NCBI RefSeq assembly: GCF_900246225.1
Contig: NC_039323.1
Coordinates: 43,592,096-43,656,095 of the forward strand
Length of the DNA: 64,000 nucleotides
Reading direction: 5' to 3'
Source of the DNA: Astatotilapia calliptera
Lineage: Eukaryota; Chordata; Actinopteri; Cichliformes; Cichlidae
Shown one piece after another: positions 23,515 to 34,408 of this stretch. A program made the position numbers and the translations under genes. Position 1 is the first letter of the stretch. Each line of letters starts with the position of its first letter. Under the pieces are notes generated by a model. That model did not search any database and was not told the origin of the DNA. It worked only from the letters and a program-made list of their open reading frames with translations.

Positions 23515-23600
23515 TGCAGAGGCCTTATTGACAGTATTTGGCTCTACATGTCTGTGTGAGCAGATTTTCTCTCACATGAGTCCTCAGGTAGCCTCTGAAT
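23515..23600 (+). pseudogene. hAT transposase dimerisation-domain relic
   Basis: A short open stretch encodes AEALLTVFGSTCLCEQIFSHM, the conserved C-terminal hAT dimerisation segment. The catalytic core is not recoverable by eye. Confidence 0.65.
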
Positions 23601-23999
23601 GCTGGACACTGGGAGACCTGTGTCTCTGAGTGGGAGACCAGAGATCACATTAACATGTGTCTCTGTATTAACAAACATGCCATATTGGCCCAGTTTATTT
23701 TTCTTATCATTGTTGTGAGGAGACCATAGAGAGCATTTGTATTTTCAGTTGTACAGTTCATTTGCTGTTATGGATAAAAAGTCTTTTTTTTTTGTTTCCA
23801 AATAGCTGATAACTATTCACTGATAGCTGCCAACATCTGCGAACACATATAATTCTATAAAGTGGTTCTATATAGTGTGTAACTGTTCATATAGAGCGTT
23901 ATTAAATTTATTGCTAATGCAGTCATATGGCACACTGACCTCTGAGGAAATTTTAGATGCACTCGTCATCAGAAAGGTTGCCGACCCCTGGTCTATAAC

Positions 24000-25160
24000 A
24001 ACTGGGACATGTACCAGCACATCAGGGATGCCAAACCTGCCCAGGATGAGTTTGTTGGGTTTCAGGTTCCTGAGCTAGCCTGAGCTCATCTTTTTAAACA
24101 ACCCACAGAGCTGTCACTGGTCGCTATGGTGACAGTGTCCAGCAGCAGCCTGTATCACTTTGAATATTTTTATGTCTTTCAGTGTAAAATCTCACTTTTG
24201 GGTAACGGCACAAACACTAAGAAACGACAGAGAACATGTCATTATTACAAAGCTGTAGCTTCTGTTTTGCCCACATTTATTGATGATGATTTCACATAAC
24301 TAAGCAGTGTACTGTACTCTCATCAGTTATTTGGGCTCTTATAATATTTAAGAAAGAGCACAGAGAGGTGGTACGGGTACAGGAAGGACGACGGAGCAAA
24401 CAGTGAAGTTAGCTGAAAAACAAACGTTATTGTTTATAAAGTAATTGTTCGTGTATTTAAAGGATCTGTGCTTTCTAGTAGCACACTTAAAAAATGCCAG
24501 TGCACATTCTAAACAGGAAATATTGATATGAATGGTAACATTTCACAGGATGGCTGCTACACTGATGTGACGGACTACAAGTCTACTCTCCACTCATGAA
24601 ATTGGGGTACACAGTGCTCTGTGCTGAGACTGCATAAAAAGGGGGGGCTGTATTTTATTACAAAACAGCTCTATTACCAATTTGCTTTGTGTGCAGGTCT
24701 TTGAAATGAATAATGCTGCTTTTGGTGGACTGGGATGGTCCATATGTCAAATATCAGTGATGTAATATTTAGTTATCATGGTTTCAAATTGAACACAATA
24801 GCTATCTGCAAGTTCAACACCTAAATAAAGCTCATCATACTGATTGTTTGACCTCAGTGTTCAAGCAGATCTTAGCAGAACCAAATAGAAAGAGCAAAGA
24901 GCAGATCGAGAGATGGAGAAAAAAAGAGAAAATTATTTGAGCGCTTAAATAAAATTAGCAGCTTTAAAGAGCCTGAGGGCAAAATGGAGTTGTGTCCCTC
25001 GTGGCTATGCTTTGAAGAAGGGGAGAATGAATTAAGCTTGACTTGCTCCTCTCCCTCCTCCTCCTCTTCTTTGCTCTCACTTTTAACTCCCTCACTTTTC
25101 TTCTGGTTTGCACTAATATGTAGGGTGACATGGAGGGAGAGGGAGGGGGTTGAGGAGATG
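24000..25160. other. upstream region of runx1, no gene seen
   Basis: No transposon or coding region is recognised. A pyrimidine-rich block lies at 25045-25105. This starts a stretch of about 5 kb with few recognisable mobile elements. Confidence 0.4.
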
Positions 25161-25167
25161 AACGAGG

Positions 25168-25175
25168 GGTATAAA
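25168..25175 (+). promoter_or_regulatory. TATA box candidate
   Basis: TATAAAAG preceded by GC/purine-rich sequence. It lies 237 bp upstream of the ATG of the candidate alternative exon at 25405-25492. No transcript evidence is available. Confidence 0.35.
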
Positions 25176-25404
25176 AGCAAATGATGAAGGTAAGGGCAGG
25201 CTGGAGCACTTCATTGCTGAACAGCTTTTTGGACTCTCTTACACATGTTGTTCTTAAGTTTCACAAATACTTGATTTGTTCCCTTCCTATTTAAGTTCTC
25301 TTTTTCCTCCCTCTTATCCTTCTCCGTACAGTTTTTCCCTCATACGTTCTGAGTATCTGAAATTGGGCCCCAGTTGTTGGTGCTTCTACACACAGGACCG
25401 GAGC

Positions 25405-25492
25405 ATGAACCCCGGGGCTTTCTCCAGCTCTGGGCCTCTGTCTTGGGCTATGTATCTGATGAGGAAAGGCCGGACAGGCAGCGGACTCTTTG
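25405..25492 (+). CDS. candidate alternative first coding exon (speculative)
   Basis: An ATG opens 29 codons (MNPGAFSSSGPLSW...) and reaches a good donor, CTCTTTG then GTAAAGC, in phase 1. That is the phase needed to join the second runx1 exon at 30408. The local sequence is GC-richer than its surroundings and a TATA box lies upstream. The peptide does not resemble the MASN-type N-terminus of RUNX P1 isoforms, so this could easily be chance. Transcript data would decide. Confidence 0.2.
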
Positions 25493-25499
25493 GTAAAGC

Positions 25500-28380
25500 T
25501 GATTCTTCTTCATGTTTGACGTCACCTCGATCACTATCATATCTGCTCTGTTCGTGATTATGTTGTTTTTGTTCTTAACTATTTGTTCTGTTGGGGCTCC
25601 TTATTGGGAGGTTTTGCATGACCTAAATCCTCACAGTACAAACAGTTAAACTGAACTGTGCTGCCCATCATCAGATGGCTCTTACCTGTTCCATTTTCTT
25701 GTCTAATTCTGTTTCTTGGATTTCTACAAGCATTTGTAGATGGAGTTTCAAGGCTTTTTGAAATTCTGCTGGGTGCTTCAGTTGGTTCTGGCTAAAGGCT
25801 ACCAAAGTTTGCATTGTCTCAGATCTGCAGCCGTGCCTGTTTATTGATATAAATCATCTAACTTTAAAAGAGAAATAAACAAAAAAAACCATCAAACGTG
25901 TGAGAAGCACAGCTGACTCTGACTGCAGATATCGATCAGTGTCAATCACTACCCTGGACAGGACATATCTCTTTAGTAAACTTGTCCTCCTGCTATTTTA
26001 AAGAAGCAGCTTCTGGTTTTCACAATGAAATTTTTATGTCTAATAAATAATTAGAAAAGGAAAACAGTTGCATGCACACTACTGATCCACACTGTATTTC
26101 TATGAAAGATATCAAGCAATGTTAGTATCAATAACGTTGATAGGACACTGTGGCTGAGTATTGATTATAGATCAGAGGGCAGTAAGCAGCTCACATTACA
26201 AGATAGTCAGCGGTAAATGCTGGCTTCGTGAAATCCAACTCCACTGCCACTGTCATCACTCTTTCTTTCTTTCTTTCTTTCTTCATCTGTTGTTTTATTT
26301 GACTTCTCAGATGTCTACAGAGGACTTTCATTGAAATAGTGTTTAGCAGGCTGCTCTTTGTTTTTTCTTTTATTGTGATGAGCACCAGAACTCTATTTCT
26401 GTCTTCAGAGATATACTGTTTCAAACAATCCTTCAGTATTTGGAATATTTAGCAGTTTACTCATAAGAAAAGGAAATGTCACGTTTAAAAAAATCTATAT
26501 TTTAAAACAACTTGTACTTGTACTTGAAGGAAAATAATGGTAAAAAGCTGTGAAGTCAGCCTTTAATAGGTTTAACGTTTTGATTTCTGTTAACTCCTGA
26601 TGACCTGCACAGTGTGGACAAACAGGCATGATGTGAAAAATGGATATTTCCAAGAGCAAAACACACCGTGTCCATCTGGGGCTGGGGCATTTACATTTTT
26701 TATTATCCCCCGTTGGCTACAAAGACAGACGGGTGTCTGCATGGACAGCATGTGTTTCTCAGGCAACACAAAGCTGTATTTAATATAGTTTTATAGTGAA
26801 AGGAATCATCGCTACTGTGTGTACAGCATAGGTTTACTCCTGTTTCTGGAAAAACTCCAAGCTGCTGATTCCTGGGGGGTTTTTTTTGTTTTTGTTTTTA
26901 AATTTTATTTATTTTTTGCCTGTCCCGTTTGGCTCTTTTGCCATCAGAATTGTTGTCTAAAGGCAAAGAAAGATGCCCAACGGATTTACTTTACCAAATT
27001 GACCATCCCAGCCTTGCCGTAATGGTCCATTTGATTCACCTTTTATTGTTTATTTTATTTTCACTTACTGAATACGGGACAGACTTGACTGGGGGAAAGA
27101 AGGGGAGAAAGAAAGAGGGAAAGAGAAACAGCTGAGAAGAGGGACGGGGGAGAAGGGCAAAAGACATAAACCAACAGAATGAGCAGAAATTTTTATTTCA
27201 TTTTTTAGTTTTTATTTCCTCCAAAGGAATATTAATGGAAGAGGAAAACAGATATTTGAATTTGGCTTCAAAGCAAACAACTGCAAAATGATTTCAGAGA
27301 TACGTTCACTTATAAGTTGGTGTGCTGCGGTTTGACATACAGATATACACAGACACAGAGGAACATTAACGTCACGCACACACAAATGAGTGGATCATTT
27401 TCTCATTTTTGGATAAAAAAAGAAAGAAAAACATGATTTCCTACACTCGTTTTAGTCTTTAAGATTAGAACATAATGTAAAACTGAAACACATGAACTCC
27501 CACGTGGTTACTGTGTGACTCTGTAAGTGCTGTTGGAGTTTCAGCAGCAGCTTAAACACAGTTTAGTTCTTCATCATTGAGACTTTTTTTAGTTGAGCAG
27601 ATAAGTCATAGTTACTTTTTTCATCTGTCAGCTCTTTCCCTGTTGCTGCTTTCTTCCAGAAATGGTTAATAGCTCCATAATAATAACCTTCCTGGTCATC
27701 TTCATTTATATAGACTTTACATACAGTACATGCAGAAGACAGAGTGCTGAAATGAACTCAGTATCTAAACCATTTTTTTGTGCATTAAAGTTTTTGTGTG
27801 TGCATGAAGACAATGTGCATGTGCAAATGTTGTTCAAATGTGAAATTAATATAATAGCAATATAATAAAAATAGCTTTTCCTTCATTTAAAGTTATTTTT
27901 GGTGCTTAATTTGTTTTGTGAAATACTTTCCAGTAAAAACTTGAGCGGGATTCAAACTATCCCTGGTCAGTATAGGCAGCAATAACACAGTGTTCACAGT
28001 TATGATGATAACATCACAATAATGCAATTTAGTTAGAGGCTGAGAGCATTATAAAACGGTCAGGAGTTCAGAGGTATCATTTATATCAAAGTACTAATGC
28101 AGATGTTTGAATGTGTATTCGAACTCTTACTATTAGAAACAGATGAAATCACATGAAAGTGTCATCCATGTGAGTCGGCTCGTTCGGCCTGTGCCGTCTT
28201 CATTTAGGATCAGTAACGTGCTTTAGATCACCTGCTGCCCTCTATCGTCTGTATGTGCTACTGACAGCTTGCATATATAAAGCACACAGATTCTCACGCC
28301 TCGGTCTGCTGTGGTGAAAAGAATAAGAAAACAAAGATTTGGAGGCATGTGACTCTGACTTTGATCCGCAGTGATGCATT
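25500..28380. other. upstream region of runx1, no gene seen
   Basis: AT-rich sequence with a short TTTC repeat (26260-26283) and one purine-rich fish repeat (about 26868-27185, containing GGGAAAGAAGGGGAGAAAG). No gene is supported. It may contain regulatory sequence, but nothing specific is diagnosable by eye. Confidence 0.4.
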
Positions 28381-28399
28381 CATATGTCGTTAGTTTGTT

Positions 28400-28800
28400 A
28401 TGTGTGGATAACGCACATAACCACACAGTGTCACGCAGGAAGAAGCGCAGCTCTGCCTCCTTGTTTCTCAGCTAAAGCCGCCTCCTTTCGGACGCACAGG
28501 ATGCTGATTGGTCTTGTGTTTTCGGCGACAGCCTCTAGAACGTGTCCTGATTGGCTGAGAGCAGGTCTTTGCGCAGACGAGATGCAAATCCAGAGCGGTG
28601 CCGGTAAAAGGCTGACGCCAAGATCGGAGATGGCCATTCATCTGCAGCGGAAAGGACATAGAAGTAGTTATGATGAAAGCGCTTACTTACTTTGAAATAC
28701 AGTCAGATACTCTCTCTTTTTTCCCCTCCAACGTCTGCCCATTTCCTTCCACTTTCAGTATGAGCGGAAGTTTGTTCTGCTGAGCTTTGAAGACTACAGA
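28400..28800 (+). promoter_or_regulatory. runx1: probable proximal promoter region of runx1
   Basis: The first coding exon begins at 29032. Upstream lie a consensus RUNX site AACCACA (28419-28425), two ATTGG inverted CCAAT boxes (28507-28511 and 28550-28554, 43 bp apart), an octamer ATGCAAAT (28582-28589) and ETS-type CGGAAGT (28765-28771). The block is richer in CpG than its surroundings. No TATA box is evident. The transcription start is not determined. RUNX sites at RUNX promoters are consistent with autoregulation, but that is inference here. Confidence 0.5.
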
Positions 28801-29031
28801 ACCCATCTCAAGTCTGCCTTTGACTTCTACTCTGTATGGAGGACGCATCAAACACATCTGAAAGCGTCGGGGACATGTTTGCACGGATTTAAATGTGTCG
28901 CGTTTGGTCGGGGTAGTTTGACAGATAAGTACTGGACGACGCGCACACAGGAATCCGCTTCTTGGCCGCAAACAGGAGGAAAGCAGGAGGCTTATAGTGA
29001 AAGTCAGCGAGAGGAGACTGTGGACGCACAG

Positions 29032-29059
29032 ATGGTGTTTCCGTGGGACGCCAAATACG
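29032..29059 (+). CDS. runx1: runx1 coding exon 1 (proximal N-terminus)
   Basis: The exon encodes MVFPWDAKY plus the first base of an Asp codon, with donor TACG then GTACGA. The phase-1 end fits the AC-starting acceptor at 30408 exactly, giving ...AKY-D-PAPGRRY. I chose this ATG because it is the first Met in the open frame and because fish and amphibian Runx1 proteins begin with a closely similar MVF(L/P)WDAKYDP sequence (from memory). It replaces the mammalian MRIPVD start. Confidence 0.8.
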
Positions 29060-32000
29060 GTACGACGTATTATTCTGGTTGTTGTTCACGATAAAGTATG
29101 AAGACATGCGCAGAGAACATATTTGTTCTCTTCAGCTGTCACATTAGTTTGACTGACTGAGCTTTTGGAGAAATGGTCTCTGACGGCGCGGTGTTAGTCC
29201 GTGGTTTGTCGGTCCGTGTGTGTTTGTGTGTGAGCAGTGATGGTGATATCCATATACTGGAATGTGTGTCATTGTACAACAACGTTGTCATTTACAGGCC
29301 TGTAGAAAACTGTAGCTTTATACATAATATAGCACAATCCAGCGTTCGTGTACCGGTTTACTCTGTGACATCCAAATCAGCTCAAACGATCATTGTCAGG
29401 TTATTGGTTTGATCCAGTCCACGAGTCAAAGTTTCTTAGATTTAAATATACAACCCCACCTTTTCTCAGTGACTGCGTTCGTGAATGGAAACAGAGTTAT
29501 TGTGTGAACTGGTGAATGTGGTTTGTAGTGTTTGTAAAAGGGGAAAAAGTGGAGTCTGAGTTTTGCACTGCTGCCAGAATTCTTCAGAGATTGATGCAAA
29601 ATGTTAACCATGTGTTGAAGTGTTCATTCTGAACTAACAAATGTGTGCTATAATACGAATGAGTGTTACCTGAGCTCACTAGGATCCAAAACTTTGGATT
29701 TGACTGAGAAGGTCATCAGGTTGGTCCAGTCTGCATGCCATCCTTGGGCAACATACGAACCCCAGGGTACTCTCTGTGCTCTCAGTGTGAATGTGTGTGA
29801 ATGTTAGACCAAAAGCGCTTGTATGAAAGGACGTGAATGAGGTGTGTTGTATAAAATACTTTGAAGGCTCCAGATTAGAAATTAAAAAAATCAGATATAA
29901 GAATCAGTCAATTTAACATTTAGACACAAATGTAACTATTAGCAAAATAAACGGTCACACCTGTTCACCTGGTTACCTTCTCCTGTGGTTGTGGTGCCCC
30001 GACAAGTGTACAACTTAAACATCTCTCAGTCTCACTCTGTGTGTGTGTTTTATAGATCCCAGTTCACACACACCTGTACAGTGAAACAGGTGTGTGTGTG
30101 TGTCTTTAACCTGAATAAAAAGCAAGCGTAGTCATAATTTGTCAAACACTATCTATAGAAATCTTTCTAGTCATTACCTACTAATCTACTTACTGATTGA
30201 TCATAAGTTGTGACAGAATAGTGAAAAAAGTCCTTGTTAGTGCAGACTGGGGGGGAAAGAAAATATCTGTGAGCAAACAGAATCGCTACGTTTTCTTTCT
30301 CTGCTGAAATTATTTCTTAAACAATGAATGAAGAGTGAAAATATATTCTCATACTGTTCTGATGATTACGTGATTCAAAGACTATTTTTTCCTGGGTTCT
30401 GTCACAGACCCTGCCCCCGGTCGCCGCTATACTCCCCCCTCTACCACCCTCGCCTCGGGGGGGAAGATGGCCGAGGCCCTGCCTCTCGGAGCCCAGGAGG
30501 CCGGTGGTGGAGCTGCTATGGTGGGAAAATTGCGAATTGCAGACCACGGCATGGTGGAGGTAGGGCAGCACGGGACTGGTTGCTTATTTCTGTCTTAGAC
30601 TAAAATAACTGTGCTGCTGTTTTTTCAGGTGATGCCAGATCATCCAGGAGAGCTGGTGAAGACAGACAGTCCCAATTTCCTGTGCTCTGTGTTGCCTACT
30701 CACTGGAGGTGTAATAAGACTCTGCCCATTGCTTTTAAGGTGTGTATGTTGTCATTTTAGCACGGGCCGTGCTGTACATCGTAATGGACTGTGCGTACTT
30801 AGAGTTCACATACATACCAGGTTTTACTGTTACGTATGCAGTCAGCTCCACCTCTAACCAAGTGATCACGAACCTTTCACCTACTGAAAGTTTCCTGATA
30901 ATAACATGTAGCATTTATATATTATTACATCATCATGAGTTCATCTCTCTATTACTTTGATTGCCTTTACTGTTCTTGTCCAACGTGCTGTTCAGTATAT
31001 TCAGTGACAAACAGAGAAAAGCAGCATTTCCTCACATCTGGGAACAAATCTTTGACATTTTGCCTTTAAAAGTTAATTGATGTAAGTGGTCCGGATGATT
31101 TACGACTTTAGTGTTTAATGTACCAAATCTAACATTTTGTACATTTTCCAGCATCACTCACAAAGGTCCGTTTTTACAGACCTTTATACTGTCTTACCAG
31201 TGGGTCATATGATCCATCCACCCTCAGTGATTTAACACAAGTTTGTTTGTTTTTGCTGCGTTTCCCTCATGTGGATGGTTTTCCTGCACTTTGAGACAAA
31301 ATGCATTTGTGGAAAAGCGGCTTTTAGCTGCAGAAAACACAGTGGATTGATTTACTGAGTTTTATGCATTAGTGTTTGCGCATACATGTGTGTGTAAGAG
31401 AGAGTTTGGTGCATTATGCATCATTATGGAGTGTCATGAGCGGATGTCACTGCCTCTTACTGATAATGGATGACTGTTGAGATGAACACGCACATTTTAT
31501 GCACACAGCGAAAGACGCACATCCATATTGTATGTAGCTGATAACACACACTCTGCAGGTATTGTTCTGTATACATAGACAGACACACATATTTGCTGGG
31601 CTGCTTTTTTGCTGCTGCTCCACAGTCTGCCCGACAGTGAATTTACTGTTTGTTCTTGAATAATTTCCAAACCCAGTGAAATGCTTATTGCAGCCAGTGT
31701 GATTCCATCAACTTATCTCATTACTGTGACCGGCACTGGTACTCAGTCTCACACCACTTTAAGTGATTACCAATAGGTGGAAGGTATAATTGAGTCCTTT
31801 TAATACTAGTGTGGCAGTCAGCGCTGGTTGGAGCGCTCTGGGTCACAGACAGAGATGCTCCATAGTACTATATCTGCCCTGCTTATTTGCACAATGATGC
31901 TTTGGTGTGATTAGCCATAATATGGAAATCAGCCTGCCTGGCTCTATATTTGTGTAGGTGTGGAAAAGGAGAGTGTGCTTTCTAGTGCGCTGAGCTCTCG

Positions 32001-34182
32001 TGGAGGGTAAAGCCTAACAGTACGCACAAAAGCTTTATTCAACAACTTTTAGTTAATCATTTGCATCTTTTACTGTCCATGAAGTTCAGTGTAAAACTGC
32101 CTCTTTGCCTCTCAGTCAAACCAAGCGTATGGTCAGTTTGAAATTGTACTAGCCTCTCAGCAATTCAGTCTTTATATATGAACATTAGCTGCTCAGTCAC
32201 TAATAGATGACTTTTTTGTTGTACTCTACTTTGGATCATCCCACAATCATCCCATCTGCATAATCAGGAGTTTTGCACTCCTGCTTTGCATGGACTGACA
32301 TTTGGTGCAAAGTAGCATCAGGTGTGTAAAAACCTCTGTGGGACGTGTGCACTGAAAAATGGCACCGAACAGGTTGGATACAAAGATGTTGTGAAAACCT
32401 CAAACTTGGATTAAACCCTCGCGCAGACACAGCGCACACTCGTGCTTTTCTCTTGTTTGTGCCAACATGTCACTAGGTGGTTGCCCTGGGCGACATTCCA
32501 GATGGCACCTTGGTTACAGTGATGGCAGGAAATGATGAGAATTACTCAGCAGAGCTTCGCAATGCGACAGCTGCAATCAAGAACCAAGTGGCCAGATTCA
32601 ACGACCTCCGCTTTGTGGGCCGCAGCGGTAGAGGTACGCACAGACACGCAAATACATACATGGAAATGTGAATGCAGATTTACTGTACAGTGTAAAAGTT
32701 GTACAGTGTGAAATTAGCAGGCACCAGTTTATTAGTATGAGTGACATTAGTCAGAAGAGTTTCACCTTTAAATCTTCCACAGGTTGAAAATTAGTAGACA
32801 TGTTTTGTACAAGCATACAGCATTAAATTAGGGGAAGTACATGTGAATAAAAACAGCATTCACACAACTTCCTCCTAATACCCCATCCAGTGTCTGCCTC
32901 TTTCTTTCTCCCTCTCTTTTTAACGGACACACAAGCACAGTTACTCTAAATCAGGCACAGGAAAATGTCCCTACTTATCTATTTAAAACACCAGTCTTGT
33001 GTACACAAACCCTGCTAACATACAGACACACACAATATTGATAAATCCTCCCCCAGCCAAAAGAAATTGGTATAACTGTCAATATTTTATCAGCTGTGCA
33101 GACCTTAAGTTGAAAAAATGAGCATATTAATATTTCAAGTGCAGCAGAATTCAAATGAAGAAGAGTGAGGAGTCTAAATTTGTTTCATGCAAATTTAACA
33201 GCACAGAATACAATGGGACCATTTTCTCTCCCAGCAGTATTTTAAGATAGTATTTCTGTAATGTTGACTTACAGCTGGAAGACTGTAGTTGCATCTGTCT
33301 GTAAAACAGTGTCTGACCCAAACTGCTGTGACACGCAGTGCTTTGTTCTCTGTGCGTCTAGTTCTTATTAATGCGTTTCATGATAAGGTGACAGGAACAA
33401 CACGCAGGAAGGACGCAAATCATTTACACACACATGTGTAAGACGTACAGATGTGACGGAGACGATACAAACCTGCACAAATGTCACTTTCATTTCCACT
33501 AAATGGCCAAAAGTTAAATTGGAAATTGGTGAAAAATTTGTTACAGACTTGGTAACAAAACTGCTGGTTCGTGGATCAGTTCTCAGAATGCAGTTATTGG
33601 AATCTGTCTGGAAAAATAAAGCAGTCAATATGGAAATAATCTGGTGAAAAATCTGGACCTTGCTTCTTCATTTTTGAATAAATGTAGTGGAGACAGTTAC
33701 ATACAATATGCCTCGTGCAGTAAATACATATTTTATTTCTTACCGTTTTCTATATGTGTAAAATCACATCTCACCGTGTTTCTGTTTGCTTTTGATAAAC
33801 CTGTACACTCATGGATTCAAGTCAAGATCATTTTTTGTGCAGATGTCATCATCTCATGCTCACTCGATCAAAGCCCGATTTCGTTTATTCACGAGTGCTG
33901 CGTTTGCTTTGCACAGAGATGTTCTGACTTTAGAACGTTTGCCTCGCTAACCTGTATTTCTTCTTTGTTTATGCTTTCTGATGACTTTTCAGTCCCCTCA
34001 TAGGGACCAAAATCCACGTCCCCACGGGGTTCAAGGCGTTTTTCACACTCAAAATGTGGTTTTAGTGTCATGGTTACAATTAGGTTATGGTTATAGTTAG
34101 GGCTAGGCATTTTTGATGGTTAGGGTAACCGGCTCAGGAAAGCATTATGCCAATGAGATGTCCCCATGAGAATAGCAAACCA

Positions 34183-34253
<71 letters not shown>

Positions 34254-34331
34254 CCATATATCGTGAAATACAGAAATCATGGTCTTGAAAGAGGAACTGA
34301 GAAAAAGACTGAAAATTGGTTACATACATGT

Positions 34332-34408
<77 letters not shown>

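Larger units (their letters stand above)
21638..23990 (+). mobile_element. hAT transposon (outer), 2353 bp
   Basis: The termini are CAGGGGTCGGCAATCC and GGTTGCCGACCCCTG, inverted with one mismatch. An exact 8-bp target duplication GTCTATAA flanks it (21630-21637 and 23991-23998), the hallmark of hAT elements. The interior holds only transposase relics. The clearest is LLTVFGSTCLCEQIFSHM at about 23529-23580, the C-terminal hAT dimerisation motif. A second hAT is nested at 21704-22957. Confidence 0.9.

Noticed and set aside
28225..28245. A second CTCF-like site (CTGCTGCCCTCTATCG)
   Set aside because: It matches only half of the core and lacks the conserved TGG side.
28384..28695. A 103-residue open frame upstream of runx1
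   Set aside because: It overlaps the promoter-like block, has no conserved motif, and runs in a CpG-richer region where stops are rarer.
28879..29094. Extension of the runx1 N-terminus upstream of the ATG at 29032
   Set aside because: The frame is open, but it has no ATG before 29032 and the upstream residues do not resemble any RUNX protein.
1..30400. A distal P1 first exon of runx1 (MASN-type start)
   Set aside because: I searched by eye for an ATG-GCN-TCN-AAC type start before a phase-1 donor and found none. It is probably outside the window or too diverged to recognise.
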